DNA of 64,000 nucleotides from assembly GCF_947242115.1 (NCBI RefSeq), contig NC_074716.1:13079365-13143364 (forward strand), written 5' to 3'. Below are positions 20,969 through 33,830 of the stretch, piece by piece (within the stretch, counting starts at the first letter, position 1; each line of letters begins with the position of its first letter). A program made the position numbers and the translations under genes. The stretch is from Biomphalaria glabrata (Eukaryota; Mollusca; Gastropoda; Planorbidae). The notes below the pieces were generated by a model. It saw only the letters and a list, made by a program, of their open reading frames with translations. It was not told the origin of the DNA and searched no databases.

Positions 20969-21539
20969 TTTAGATTATTATATAAACATTTAATATACAA
21001 CATGCATAGGTAGAACCTCAAACTTAATAGGCGCCTGTGGGTTAATTAAAGCTACGTCAATCGTACGATGCACTAAATATGTTAACCATTTCAATCCTGC
21101 ATCTTGACCTGTGACAAGAGACATGACTGATGGTGCTAAATTAAGAATTGCGGACTAAAATGCGGGCACCTGCCAGGCGCGGGACCAATTTCGGCAATCA
21201 GTCAAATCGGCCTAAAGCCGGCCCTGCTGACTTGTATTAGTGAAAAATTTGTCGCTAGAGCTGAAGCATACGAATTATTAGTAGCTTTGCAATCCTTAAT
21301 TTGTCTCACCTACTTGAGTTTTTGGTAAATGTAGGCCTATTAATTGAATATTTTAACGTTACCTTCAAAAACCAAAGATAGTTCATACGAGACTGCACAC
21401 TCAAACTGACAACATTAAAGACTTTGTTAATTAGGTTACTAGTTGGGAGGACATCGATAGTATTAGTTTCGCTATAAGCATGTGCTTAGAGTTTGGGGTG
21501 ATAGAACCGCGAAGAAGTATTTAAGACAAGACTCAATTA

Positions 21540-21720
21540 TCCTTCCTTGTACCGAATTTAGATCAAGAAGCAATCATCCAATTTTTAGTAACCTACGGAT
21601 GTGCCAGGAAGACCAATGACTTGGCAGAATTTATAAGTCATTGGTTAACACGCATTATTACGAGATGCATGACTCGTAGGACGTAATCATCTTCTTTTTT
21701 TGAAGTCTTTATGACATCTT
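21540..21720 (+). mobile_element. LINE 3' tail, plus strand
   Basis: Contains GTGCCAGGAAGACCAATGAC, TTGGCAGAATTTATAAGTCA and CGTAGGACGTAATCATCTTC, matching the tail at 38972-39155, where the reading ARKTSDLAELKSLVNMHD is clean. This copy is more degraded. Confidence 0.6.
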
Positions 21721-21960
21721 ACGTCTCAAGAGAAAATGTGTGACTAAAGAGGCCAATCCTTGATACACAGCTGTGGTCACAGGTTAGGCATATGTAATCC
21801 CCAGGCGCCGTTGCATTTTCACCCTTCTTTCTACTACTGTTGTGTATGGCATCTGCAATACGGGACCCTTCCTTTATGCTCGCTCTCCATGTGGATCTAT
21901 CCAGTGCCACTTTTTCCCAGCTGCTAGTGTCGATTTTGAAGAGCTTCATGTCGCGTTTGT
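21719..21960 (-). mobile_element. LINE RT C-terminal fragment, minus strand
   Basis: A minus-strand frame reads MKLFKIDTSSWEKVALDRST, then WRASIKEGSRIADA and a C2H2-like CLTCDHSCVSRIGLFSH. This is the same kind of C-terminal tail as at 18546-19056 but from another LINE subfamily (about one third similar by eye). Truncated at both ends. Confidence 0.7.
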
Positions 21961-22351
21961 ATACACCCGTATACCTTATCCGTATACCTTAAAAGTGGGC
22001 GACCAGCGGCTCTCTTGCCTTCTGTTAGATTGCCATACAAAATGTCATGTGGAAGTCGACCTACTGGCATTCTAAATAGATGTTGTTGGGTTTTCATTTT
22101 CCATTTTACAAATTTTGCAGGTATACTTGGACCCTGTTGTATTTAGGAGTTTTTTTTTTCTATTTAATGAGGTCCTCCCGAAGAGTATATATAGTCTGTT
22201 GGCCACCTCCAGTGATTTGGTTGTTATATGTTATATAAGGTCTTCGGGGCTCGCAAAGATATTCCTTCAGGGAACAGTAACAGGAAAGGGAAGAAGAGGC
22301 AGATAAAGAAAGCAATGGGAAGACAACATAAAAGAATGGACGGGTCTGCCA

Positions 22352-22502
22352 TTGGATGGCTGCCTGGTCGTGCGGTTTGCGCGCTGAACTGTCGTTCAAA
22401 CCCTGCCCACTCCCATCCCCGTCGTCCTGCGGTAGGTTTTGACTAGGAAGTAAACTATCTTCAATTCTGAAGGAACATCCGAAATATGAAAAATAACAAA
22501 CA
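22352..22502 (+). mobile_element. tRNA-derived SINE (family C), plus strand
   Basis: GGATGGCTGCCTGGTCGTGC (tRNA-like head), a B box in GTTCAAACCCTG, CCCGTCGTCCTGCGG, GACTAGGAAGTAAACTATCT and CTGAAGGAACATCCGAAATA. Other copies are on the minus strand at 24591-24770, 35272-35463, 41151-41335 and 51591-51755, with scraps at 44569-44650, 47265-47350 and 55761-55832. Confidence 0.88.
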
Positions 22503-24590
22503 ATCAAGGAGGTTCTATCTAAGGCAAAAGACAGGAATGGAGGAAGATGGTCGACATATTTTGCATGGTGCCCCAACGGTCCCACAGACTAAGGGATAGG
22601 TGAAGGTAGGTTGTTTGTTGTGCAAAGCTTGAATGTTGAATATCAAAATAACGTTGCAATAATTTTGGTTAATAGATTCTGCTTTTAGAGCTTCGTTACA
22701 AATGACGCACTGGGAGTTTTCAACTCCATCTTATAAGCCTACTATTGAAGTAAAACCAAACCGTAAAAAAAAATCAACACAGTATTTACTGTTTCTAGTC
22801 TTCTTTGTGGTAGATCTATTTTTATGGGATCTTCCATTTTGAAACTATCGAACTTTTTTTTTTATAACATGTACCTATGCATGTACCATATATTATTAAA
22901 CAATTAACCTATTATTTACTGTAATCGCTTTTCACTTTCGTGGCGACGTTACCACATAAATAATATCTATAATTCTGCAATGTTACCTTGTTCTATTACA
23001 TAACGCAAATTTAAACTGTTTAAAAATATATAGATCTACACAGCGACAAAAAAAATGTTTAAAATCCTTGAATAACAACATAAAAAAAAAGTAACTTCCA
23101 ATGGGAAAACTGTATACAAAGTCATATTTTACACGTTGGAATAGAAAGAAAAAAAATCCATATTTTTCGATGGTTTAAGGCCCTCCGGCAAATCATCATG
23201 CGACCCAACAAGGGCGTCATGATCAACAGATTGAGAACCCCTGATCTAGATCTAGTCTAGATCTAGTATGGTAGGCCTACTTGCTTTATTAAATACAATC
23301 ATAAGATATAGTCTATAAATAGTCTATGACAGATAAGTTGACCAATCAACTGCACGCTTAACACCATTTCCGAGTAAATATATAATATCGATGTATCGTA
23401 TTAAAGTATCGTGAATAAATTTTTAAAAATGTATCACTAGAATTTTTATATTATATGCTAGTATATCTATATAGTATACATTTTACATCTAGGAATAATT
23501 TGATTTCAATATAGATTTATAGCAACTATTTTAAAAATGAAAATAATATTTTGCTTTAAGTTTTCTCTACTCGCATTTAACATTGATATGAAAATAAAAA
23601 TTTTGTAGGCCTACATTTAAAAACCTCTCTATATTGATAATGAAAAATACCTAAACACTAAGTTTAGTATTTCATATTTCATTTAAGAATCAAAATAATA
23701 TTTCCTGTACGAGAAAATATAACTTCTAATCTAGATCTTGATCTAGAATTTAGTAGCTTTCTATAGAATTGTATTTGATAAGAAGTATTTATGGTATCGA
23801 TACAATTTAAATCGTGGAAAATTTCGAGCTCAAATTCAAAACTTTCCTTGAGTGTATCTACGGAAACGTGTTAGCTTTAATTTTCTTACTTCAACTTTAC
23901 AAATTAAATTAGAGACTCTTTGAGTCTAGTTATACCTAATACGTCGACGTGGTAAAGCTTGCTTTGATTTAGTTTTAGAATCTAGACTATTCTCTCATTC
24001 AATAAATCTACTTAGAGTGACTTAGACTTATAAGACTTATTTAATGTGTTAGTACTCATTAGTACTGTTACTCAGTACTGTTGCTGTTACTGTTACTACT
24101 ACAAGAAGTATAACCTATTAGACATTAGTACTAGGGTCTAGATCTAAATTAGTGTCTAGTGTTAGACTTCACTTACTTAGTTGAGTTACTGATACTCAGA
24201 GTCATAGTCATACTTAACTCATCTTAGTCTTAGTCGAATTAGTTCATACTGTCTGTGATATTCATGACATTGATACTCTGACTCTGTGATACTCATACTG
24301 AGTCATACTGACATCACTTTTTTTTTTACTTTACTTAGAATTTACTACACTACACTCTAGACTTTTATCTAAATCTAGGACTCTAGTTTCTCTAGATTCT
24401 AATTCTAGTCTAGGTAGACTTAAATTTACTTAAAAGTCATTTTTTTAGTGACTTTTGTCTACTAAAACTAACGTCTAAGACTAATAAGAGTATGATGAGT
24501 GTCTCAACTCTTGGAACTTAACTTTAACTTAGTGGTATACCTAACTTAGTGACTTAGTTATATATCTAGATATAGATTTAGATCTAAATG
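22503..24590. other. Non-coding stretch with AGATCTAG tract and a half MITE
   Basis: AT-rich sequence without a supported gene. Positions 23160-23244 hold the right half of the hAT MITE family seen at 17579 (GGGCGTCATGATCAACAGAT, TTGAGAACCCCTG). From about 23230 to 24560 the sequence becomes TCTAGA/AGTACT-type low complexity. Confidence 0.65.
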
Positions 24591-24770
24591 TTTGTTTGTA
24601 AAAATGTTTTACATATTTCGGATGTTCCTTCAGAGTTGAAGATAGTTTACTTCCTAGTCTAAACCTCCCGCAGGACGACGGGGATGGGAGCGGGCAGGGT
24701 TTGAACCCCGGGACAATCGATAAATCCAAATGACAGTCCAGCGCGCAAACCGCACGACCAGGCAGCCATC
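24591..24770 (-). mobile_element. tRNA-derived SINE (family C), minus strand
   Basis: A near full-length minus-strand copy running from GGCTGCCTGGTCGTGCGG at the right to the ACATATTTCGGATGTTCC tail at the left, ending in a TTTGTTTGTAAAAATG 3' end. It has the full CCCGGGGTTCAAACCCTG B-box region. Confidence 0.9.
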
Positions 24771-24939
24771 TAGATTAAAGTATTTAAAGATGTAGATTCT
24801 AATTCTAGATCTAGAGAGTAATAGTTATAGATCAGATCTAGCTAGATCTATTTAAATTTTAAAGTTTTAATTTTAAGTCTTGTAATGTTACCTTATAATT
24901 ATAGATCTATTACTTAAGTTATGTTATATGTTAAGTAGG

Positions 24940-25330
24940 TCCAGAAGAATTGGCCCAACAATTGTAGTAGTTGGGCCGAACACTTTTATTCATCAACACA
25001 GGACGCCATCTTAGGCAGGAAGGACATGTTCACAACAAAAGACGCATAACTCACAAAGACTAAGGACTATAACTTACATATATCAAATATTAACATCCTT
25101 CCCTTTCTATCGACGAAACATGTTCACTACAACATTCCAAAACGAACACATGGCATATTAACATCCCTCTTTCACCACGACAGAGGTACATTGTAGACGA
25201 TAACCTTTTCACATACAGTGACACGATGATACTACAATACACTGATAACATTTTCAACAGACAACATTGGTATGATTGACTGCCCAGCACACCACACTGT
25301 TCACTGGGGGAACTTCCCCCATAAATCATA
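24940..25330 (-). mobile_element. Possible solo LTR or LTR-like fragment
   Basis: On the minus strand a roughly 390-bp unit of even composition begins near GGGGGAAGTTCCCCCAGTGA, contains a polyadenylation-like GATGAATAAAAG near its end and closes with a GTTGGGCC...GGCCCAAC inverted pair. No coding frame, primer site or matching partner copy lies in the window, so the assignment is tentative. Confidence 0.3.
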
Positions 25331-25709
25331 ATATATCTAGATGATAATAATATATAATGTATATATATATATTATATATATATCTAAATTTATCTTTGAC
25401 ATATTCTGGAATATTCCTTCTCTGTACCACGTCAGCCGCGTGGGCGTGGGCTGCGCATAATGCCATAATGGAGTTCCTTTTAGCTGTTATAACACCATGT
25501 TCCCCTGAGTAGCCAGAGGAACGGTGTGATACATGCCTTACATGGTTTGTCTAGATCTATGGCCTATAGATCTAAATCTAGTAGTTTGGGCTCTCTTCCA
25601 TCCCTGCAAGTGAAATGGCAGTGGACTTGGTCCTCATATTGTGACTTTAGCCACCCTATCGGGGATTCTGTTTTCGCTTTCCATATTTATGACTCTCTGC
25701 AGTTAAAAA

Positions 25710-25965
25710 AAAGGCTGTATTTGCCTGATCGTTTCCACGCCACATGGTTGAGAAGCATCCACACCTCTCCAAACTCTATTCTGAGCAGCTTTCTTCATCT
25801 GCTCCCATGTCATTCCAGTACCCTCAGCTTCACTGATGACTGACTCTTCCAGGTTTGCTTGGGTCTGCCCATTTTCCTCTTTCCTTGCTGATTCCAATGA
25901 AGTGCCTGACTTGCAACAGGTTTTCGTAGGGTGTGTCCTATCCAGCTCCACTTTCACTTTGTGAT
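25710..25965 (-). mobile_element. LINE RT C-terminal fragment, minus strand
   Basis: The minus strand reads ELDRTHPTKTCCKSGTS, EENGQTQANLEESVISEAEG, then GMTWEQMKKAAQNRVWRG. This resembles the RPRQTWRR..E.E..GMTW..L...A.NR..WR tail of a CR1/RTE-type reverse transcriptase. Only the last 80 or so residues remain, so the element is 5'-truncated and dead. Confidence 0.7.
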
Positions 25966-26482
25966 GTCTTGGGCTAATAATATAATAGATAAGAAATAGT
26001 AGTAAGCTGTAATAAAAAGAATCTAATAGATAGGAAAAGTGTCTGTTCTTTTCTAAACTCCAGGGTTCTTGGTGCTCCTTAAAACTCTTCAAATCTCATT
26101 TGGAAATTCTTTGAATTTTGATAGGACTCATTGAATTTCCACCTAATAAATATTTAAAAAAAAATTATTTATGCTTATTTCTTGTTTTAAAAAAGTCTAG
26201 TCATTGCAATCAAATGATTGGGTGGCTGTATATAGTTGACCAGTCAGTTGTGTACCTCACCTTTCACCTTCCTATTTATGGTTATGGCCATTGATATTGC
26301 ATCTATTCTTAGTATCTCATATCCTTTTGTTCATTGAATTAGATAAAGTGAAAATTATGTTGCACATGTGTGACATAGTGTTGATTTATTCAAACTTTAT
26401 TTTAAAGATGTTAACTTGATTTGCATTAAGGCTATTGAAACAATTTGTTTCTTTACAGATATTTTGCTCAGAGCTCTTAAAC

Positions 26483-29400
26483 ATGGCTGAAAATGGACAT
26501 AATGCACGTATTAGTGCATATAAAAATAAAGGCAAAGATATTGAGGTAATAAACTTGTTTAATCATGACTGGGTGACAGCTCTTTTTTTTTATATATCAT
26601 ATGTGTGTAAATTATTTTTTATTATTAAGCTCAAATTTATTGACATTTTGTATAGGATTTAAGACGTCGTAGAGTAGAAACTTCTGTGGAGATCAGAAAA
26701 CAGAAAAAAGAAGAAACTCTTCTCAAGCGTAGAAATGTAGACTTATCAGACGATGAGCCCACCAGCCCATTACAAGAACAGAACAGAGTAGGAACATTTT
26801 ATTTTAATCAATTTTAATATCTGTTGTCAAATTACCTTCATTATTTACCAAATGATAAGAAGAGGTGCTCATTTTCACCTTAATTTCTTTTATCAGCAAT
26901 CAATCATGTCCATGTCTGAAATAATTACCAGCATCAAAAGTTCTGAAACTGCCACTGTCTTGAATGCTACTGTATCAGTTAGAAAGTTATTATCAAAGGA
27001 GAAGAACCCTCCCATTGATCGTGTCATTGAGGCTGGCCTTGTTGACAAACTCGTCAAGTTCCTGGATTGTAACGATAAGTAAGACTAGTCTGGCCTATAT
27101 AAAAAGATTATTTTGTAGTTAACTATACAGAAAAAAAAACAACTAATGAGTGGGGGGGGGGGTAAGTTAAGCTTAAAAAAAAAAACACAACAAAATAATG
27201 CAAAGAAATAAAAAAAAATTAAATGCAGTGTATCTTTTTTTTTTATGTTCATAGACCTAATCTTCAGTTTGAAGCTGCTTGGGCTCTTACTAACATAGCA
27301 TCAGGTACCTCTGAACAAACGCAGGCAGTTGTTCGTGCAGGTGCTGTGCCACATTTTATTCGTTTGCTGGGAGCCCCAAGTATGAATCTTGTTGAGCAGT
27401 GCATCTGGGCTCTTGGAAATATTGCTGGTAAGATGACATCCGCTTGACATATCTTGCCTAGTAGACAATTTTGTAGTATTATGTCAACTATATTTCTACT
27501 TTACTTTATGCGTTATTTTAATGTAAAAGGTTTATATAAACATCTTAATGCTTACAATGAAGTATAAATTAACTTTCAGATATATTAATTTTACTTGACA
27601 TTCTATAGGTGATGGGGCTGAGATGCGAGATATGGTTACATCTAATGGAATAATTGAGCAGCTGTTGAGACTTGTTGACATGAATGCACCTGTAAGTTAG
27701 ATTCTTTTCATGTCAGTTCATTTCTTCACATTTAAATAAATATTTTTTCCTCTATTCAAGTCAGTCCTTTATGGAGGGTGGACACTGATCTCAAATCCTG
27801 CTCTAACCATTTTCATAGAAATTTAACAGTTGGTATATATTACTGAGAAAAGAATTACTAGCTCGTTGGCCACATGGGGAAAACTCTAGTTTGACAGTCA
27901 TAATTTTTCAAAGTAAAAAGTAAATAAATGTAAATTTGGCTAGAGACTTACAAATCTATCTAGGTCAAGAGCCAACATAGCTTAGTCAGCCGTATTACAG
28001 TAATTAAGCAATAACAGTAAATTTAAAGTTGCTTACATTTTATTGAAGTTTATAAGCGTTGTTAATATTTTAATGTAAATCTAATATATATATTTGGAGG
28101 CGCTGTGGCTGAGTGGTAAAGTGCTTGGCTTCTGAACTGGCGGTCCCGGGTTCAAATCCTGGTGAAGACTGGGATTTTTTATTTCGGGATCTTTGTCCAC
28201 CCACCTCTAATGGGTACCTGACATTAGTTATGGTGAATAGGTTGGTTGTTGTGATGGCCACATGACATCCTCGTTAACTATAGGCCACACAAACAGATGA
28301 CCTTTAAATCATCTGCCCCATAGACCACAAGGTCTGAATGGGGAACTTTATAATATAGATTACATCTTCATTTTGCATCTTCATTCTAGATCTAGCTAGA
28401 AAGTAGATTTAGACTAGATTTTAGTTGATGGAGGTATTCTCTTTTTTTTTTTTTAAATATTTTTAAATGTTCTTGTTTTCTTAATATTCTCAACAGCCTG
28501 CTTTCCTTCGTAACTTGACCTGGACATTTTCAAACTTGTGCCGTAACAAAAACCCTCCACCCAAGATGAAAGCCATCAAAGCTTGTTTGCCAGCACTAGC
28601 CACACTGATTCAACACTCAGATAGAGAAGTTCTTGCTGACACCTGTTGGGCATTTTCCTATATTACTGATGGTGCTAACAACCAGATTCAAGAAGTTGTG
28701 GACATGCCAGGTTTATAGTTTTTTTTTTTGTTTTTTTTTTTTTACTATATAGCTGGAAAAGTATTTTGATTTTTGCATAAGAAATAAATCTGTACTAAGT
28801 CCTAAAAAAAAATTCTGATAACAAATACAGTAGTATTATAAACTAAGAACAAGGAAGGCGTTAATTGTCTGTTAGACATGCCTGAGCTAATAAAAAAGGA
28901 TAAGTTATTTATATTAACTCTTATTTGGAAGAAATTTAAATAAGAGAATAGACCTTAAGGTGCTCCATGGCAATAAAAAGTGATATAAACATATTATTTA
29001 CTATGTCCAAATGTGGAAATTAAAAAATATTTTTTTTTTCAGGTGTGGTTCAGAGACTAGTTGAATTGCTCGGCAGTGTGGATGCTAGTGTTGTGACTCC
29101 GGCACTGAGAACTGTTGGAAACATTGTTACTGGGGATGATTGTCAAACACAGGTGGGTAGTTGTAGAGCTCTGTAGTTCCAAGTCTCCTTTTAATAAATT
29201 CTCAAAAAGAAAAGTTTGGAAATTAATGATTTAATCATTTCTTTTTTAAGATCATCATCTTCACCCTTAGATTTTACATTCTGTTCAAATGTCCTGTCAA
29301 TCTTTCTGTTAATTTCCAAAACTTGTGATGGATGTACACATAGATTTAGGAAGGTTCATGTGCTACATTGTGATGTTTCTATTTAGATACATTAACTAAT

Positions 29401-32400
29401 TCAGTGCAGAGTGTCTATCCCATAGACGGTCTGTCTGCCCCTAAATGCATGGAACGTCTATCCCATAAATGTTCTTACCCTACCTTTGTTTCATTGCATT
29501 TTTAAATTAAAATTTTTAACTAATTTTTTAGTATTGTTTATCTGTAAAAAATCTACATCATGGCTATGCTTGTCCAAGACACACCCACAATGTTTACAAC
29601 TGAAGAAGCTTTATAATTGTTCTATTTATACTTCTATGAATAGTAATAATGATTTAGATCTTGATCTAGATTTAGCATAGGATGAAGCAGACTTGACATC
29701 ATTCACATTTAGATTTAGATCTAGTATTGTCCTTAGGCTAGGTCTGGAATGTAGATCAAGGTTGACTAGATCTATGGCTATGGTCTATGCTTTTATCTTT
29801 ACACCTTAGTAGATCCATATAGATTTAAGCCTAAGATAAATGAAAACAACAGAAATGGTAGATCTAAATCCAATATTCATCCACCATGCTGGGTCTTTTC
29901 TTGGTATATTTTCTAGCAATTGTTATTTAGTATTGTTTATCGGTAAAATTACCACCATGGCTATACTGGTTCAAGTTGCACTCTGTCTTGCAAGTACTCC
30001 TAAAGGTTTACTACTAAATAAAAGTGAAATATAAAACTATTCTAGATCCATAATTTATCACAAAGGAACAGTAATTATGATCTAGGTCTAGATCTTAAGT
30101 ATAATGAATTAGAATTTTTATTGTCCTTCAGCTAGTTAGAGATTTACGCTTTGAACTCTCTCTAGCCTATGTCTTGCACTGGTCTAGTATAAGAATGAAA
30201 AATGTTCTAGGCAAATAAAAAAAATCTAGATCTATATCCTATTGATTCACATGTACATAATATTTGAGTACATTTGATTGATAGATTTAGTACTGTTATC
30301 TATTGTTATTGGTAGTAATAGTGCAATAATTTTTCCCTTTTTTGACTAAAAAGCCATCTAAAAATAATAATATAATCAGTGATTCATCATCTTTTGGCTG
30401 TTGTATCACATTTCTTTTTGAAAAAGATGTAAATAGTCTAAAATGATGTTTTAACAGTAATGCAAAGATCAAAATCTATATTAAGGTCTTAGAAGTTCTA
30501 AAGCTGGCATCCATTTTTTGTTTAGGGTCATATTATTTAGATTATAATTTGTATCTGATATTTAAATAGAAAGATGTTTACATTTTCACATTCTCCATTC
30601 ATTCACCTTTACTTTGATACCAAATATGTTACTAGAGCTTCATTGGTACTTAAATAATAAATTTTTGTTTTAGTCATGTTTGGAACATTTTCTTCTTTTT
30701 TTTCCAAAAAAGTAGTATTTAAAAAAACAACACCGCACTCAATGAGTTAATATTGATGGCTTACACTGATAGTTGATGTACTAGTAGGGAAAGTGTTTAG
30801 TTCTTTCGCAATAAAAATTGTTTACAAAGAAGTGGTATAGAGATTTATTACTTTCAGTGAACATGATATGACTATCACTGTGGGAAGCGTGGTCGAGAGG
30901 TTAAGTGCACTTGAACTTGGCTTGGCTACCTAGAAGGGGGCTCGAGGTTCGACACCTGACTTGAGCATGAGTTGTGTTTACTGAGCGCCTAAAGGCAGCA
31001 CGGAAAACAAACTCCTAGATTAACCCCCCCCCCCCCCCCCCCCCCCAAACTGGTCCACAAATGAGATTGGACCAAAGCGCTCTGAGCATGCTGTAAGCAT
31101 GAAAGTAGCGCTATATAAAAGCTATAATATATACTGTTAAATCGAGTTCAGTGGAAACATGCCCAATTTTTACCATTGCCAATTTTAGGGTAACTTTTTT
31201 TTTTCTAGACATTTCTTTGAATAAATGTGTTAATTAACTAAAAATGAACAAAATCTTTTAATTTTCTTTTGATATAAATTGATGTCTCATAAATAAGTTA
31301 AGCTTAAATTTATTATTTTTAATGTTGGTTTTAGTATTTACTTCTCAACATGTGTATACTTTGTGTTTTGTTTCCCTTGACTATTTTCTCTTAGACATCT
31401 CCTGAAATATCCAGACTCAGAATGGTGGGGAACTTTATCATCAATCAATTTTTTAATACAATCTTGACATCATTGGTGAAATGTTTAGTGTCTGTCTTTA
31501 CACTCTCTTTTAGCTCTTATTATTTAAAAAACAACAACACATTTATCAACAGGCTGTCATCGATACTAATGTACTGCAAATGATGCCAGGGCTGCTTCAA
31601 CACATTAAACAGAGCATCAAGAAAGAAGCTTGCTGGATGTTGTCCAATATTACTGCTGGTTCAGTAGAACAAATCCAGGCTGTAATTAATCACAATCTCA
31701 TTCCATTGGTTATTGAAGTTTTATGCACAGTAAGTCATTCTTTTATATAGAATTAAACATTGTAGCGTTAAGAATTATATTTTAAAAAGTAAGGCGTGTG
31801 TGTTTGTTCCGCATAGAAATCAAAACCTTTTGACCAATCTTGATAAAACTTGGCATAAATGTTTTATGCGGAGACCGTAGTGTATGTTTAATGCCCCAAC
31901 TACAAACAGCCCTAAAAAATAAAAATAAAACCACTTAAATATAACTTTTTAAAAATCAGCTAAACCCTTTTTCACTGTAATTTATATTTGAAAACAATAT
32001 TTCGGCTAATTTAGTAAACCCATTTTCATACTCTACTTTTATTTTACTGGCAAAATATATCAAAACAAATGAGAAGGGTCCATTCGCCAGGTTTGACATA
32101 GATCTAACTCCATTCCACTAGATCAGTAATACCCAAACTAAGGCTCGCAGGCCATGGGTCGTATCTGGCTAGTATATATATATATATATATATAGATATG
32201 TTTTTGGCACAAATGTTTCTTCCTTGGTGGATAATTTTTTTATTTTTTGAACAGGGGGACTTTAAAAGTCAGAAAGAAGCTGCCTGGGCTATTACAAACT
32301 TAACATCTGGTGGAACAGTAGAACAAATCAGCTACGTGGTGCAGTGTGGTGCCTTGAAACCTCTTTGTGATCTTCTGGCTTCTAAAGATACCAAACTTTT

Positions 32401-33263
32401 GCATGTTCTATTGGATGGTGTATCCAACATTCTGCAAGTGAGTTTAATTGGCTTTTCCAATCATATTTTGTTTAATGTTATTTAAAAACAATTTTTAAAA
32501 ACTTAATAGTAATATATTAAAAGCCTTTTTTTTTTTATTTAACCCTTAAACTTTAAATCTCTACCTTTAGGCTGCTGACAAAGTGGGACAGGTAGAGGGC
32601 ATCTCATCAATGCTGGAAGAAGTGGGAGGACTGGACAAGATTGAACAGTTACAGAATCATGAGAACCAACAAGTCTACAAGAAAGCTTATGATATCATTG
32701 AAAAATACTTTAGTGAAGAGGTATGTTGTGAATATAATTTGTTTGGGACTTAACCTTTATTTTCATTAGTAGCTCATGTTCATGTTCTCATTTTTTTACC
32801 GGTTGGTTCCAACGATTCTTTCAAGAGGCTAAAACTTTTCTTATGTAATGTAAGCCACTCTTGATTAGCTTCTTGCATAGATTGTAGCATAGGTTTTAAA
32901 TGCAGAGGGACAATGTAGCCATAAAGAAATCCTTGCTCAGTCCATATTATTAAGTGTGCAGACTTTTACAAGAGTAGCTACTTAGTCATATGGCATTTAA
33001 AATACACGTTTTTTTTACAGACCCATGAAACCATTCCCATTTTGCTTATTTGCATAGAACTTCGCAATTTAAGTTTATATTCAGTATTGACATTATTTTT
33101 ATTTTTTTTCTTAAAATCAAATCATTCACATGGTTTATGCTTTTGTAAAATCCACATTTAGGGTGAAGATGAGAGTCTAGTACCACAAGCAGGTGCTGAA
33201 GCCAACCAGTATCAATTCAACACAGAAAACATACAGAACCAATCTCAGGGATTTTCATTCTAG
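26483..33263 (+). CDS. KPNA2: Importin subunit alpha, KPNA2 type, 11 coding exons, complete (522 aa)
   Basis: Exons at 26483-26545, 26656-26787, 26897-27078, 27255-27427, 27609-27691, 28497-28710, 29043-29152, 31553-31729, 32255-32437, 32571-32720 and 33162-33263; every junction is GT/AG and in phase. The product binds classical nuclear localisation signals and carries cargo into the nucleus with importin beta. The N-terminal importin-beta-binding domain runs over residues 10-50 ([22 protein letters not shown]). Armadillo repeats follow with the W-x3-N ladder ([35 protein letters not shown]). The signature [11 protein letters not shown] and the acidic tail end with [14 protein letters not shown], SxEKxPPID and [14 protein letters not shown] favour the KPNA2 (alpha-1) subfamily over KPNA3/4. 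The start exon begins at 26459 after an acceptor, so a 5' non-coding exon lies upstream. Confidence 0.97.
28095..28350 (+). mobile_element. tRNA-derived SINE (family B), plus strand
   Basis: GGAGGCGCTGTGGCTGAGTG (A box), GGCGGTCCCGGGTTCAAATC (B box), then GTGAAGACTGGG, GGGTACCTGACATTAGTTAT, GCCACATGACATCCTCGTTA and CCACAAGGTCTGAATGGGGA. Near full length. It lies in importin alpha intron 5. Confidence 0.92.
29396..30746. mobile_element. Non-autonomous piggyBac-like element, 1.35 kb
   Basis: Flanked by TTAA on both sides (29392-29395 and 30747-30750). The termini are imperfect inverted repeats CTAATTCAGTGCAGAGTG and, inverted, CTCATTGAGTGCGGTG. TTAA plus an inner AGTGC motif is piggyBac-like. 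Inside, two related stretches (around 29530-29590 and 29925-29985) share TAGTATTGTTTATC-GTAAAA and CCATGGCTAT, so it contains an internal repeat. No transposase frame remains. It sits in importin alpha intron 7. Confidence 0.65.
30880..31130 (+). mobile_element. tRNA-derived SINE (family A), plus strand
   Basis: GTGGGAAGCGTGGTCGAGAG head, GAGGTTCGACACCTGA B box, CTGAGCGCCTAAAGGCAGCA, a poly-C run of about 22, TGGTCCACAAATGAGATTGG and GTAGCGCTATATAAAAGC end. Full-length. It lies in importin alpha intron 7, next to the piggyBac-like element. Confidence 0.93.
31730..32254 (+). other. Importin alpha intron 8
   Basis: AT-rich intron. A stub at about 32125-32175 (CAGTAATACCCAAACTAAGG, CTCGCAGGCCATGGGTC) looks like one end of a hAT element, followed by a TA run. 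The part at 31785-31925 is repeat-like but not recognised. Confidence 0.5.
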
Positions 33264-33830
33264 ACTGATCTTTTTTCTTTTTTTTCCCCTAAATTCTGTA
33301 CAGTTGCTATAAATTTTTACCATTTTTGTGTGTGCATTGTATTTGTTCTATTATAGAACAGAATCTCAAGAGGAAAAGAACAACAAAATATTAAAGTATC
33401 TGCATTTCATGAATTGAAATATAGTTTTTTCTGAATAGTAGTTTTCAAATATAATATAATATATATATAATATAATATTTAAAATTATAGAATAAAAAAA
33501 TGAATAAATAAATTTACAATTATTTTATTTCACAAAAAAAAATTACCAAGTCTTCTTTTCTGTTGCATCTAGGTTCACTTTGTTGATAACCGTTTTGTAA
33601 ATTTCATGAGACAATTATGTTTATAGGAAATTGGTACTCTTATGTTTTGTCATATGATCTTGTTGGTTAAGGAATTTTTGCAATACCAGTATGATGTGAC
33701 TTATTGAATGTGTCAGTTATGCTGTGCTATCAATTCTTGTTTTCATCTGTCTATCTTTCTGATCTTTGTGAAGTTTGTTGTGTGGAAGGAATCAAGTTAT
33801 TCATTGGATGAATAAATAGTATTGTTGCCA
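33264..33830 (+). other. 3' UTR of importin alpha with candidate poly(A) signals
   Basis: AT-rich sequence after the stop. AATAAA occurs at 33490-33510 (overlapping copies) and at 33811-33816, each followed by AT/GT-rich sequence. Either could end the transcript; the sequence alone does not decide. Confidence 0.5.

Larger units (their letters stand above)
24771..26458. other. Upstream region of importin alpha
   Basis: Contains the LTR-like fragment, a LINE tail, a TA palindrome near 25370 and GC-richer sequence at 25430-25460 (CACGTCAGCCGCGTGGGCGT). The promoter and 5' non-coding exon of importin alpha should lie here, but I could not place them. Confidence 0.4.

Noticed and set aside
25404-25416. 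Heat-shock element TTCTGGAATATTC upstream of importin alpha
   Set aside because: A single three-unit match in AT-rich sequence about 1 kb from the start exon is not enough to claim regulation.
28095-28170. tRNA-like sequence with good A and B boxes
   Set aside because: It is the head of a SINE with a long tRNA-unrelated body; the anticodon arm and acceptor stem do not close as a functional tRNA.
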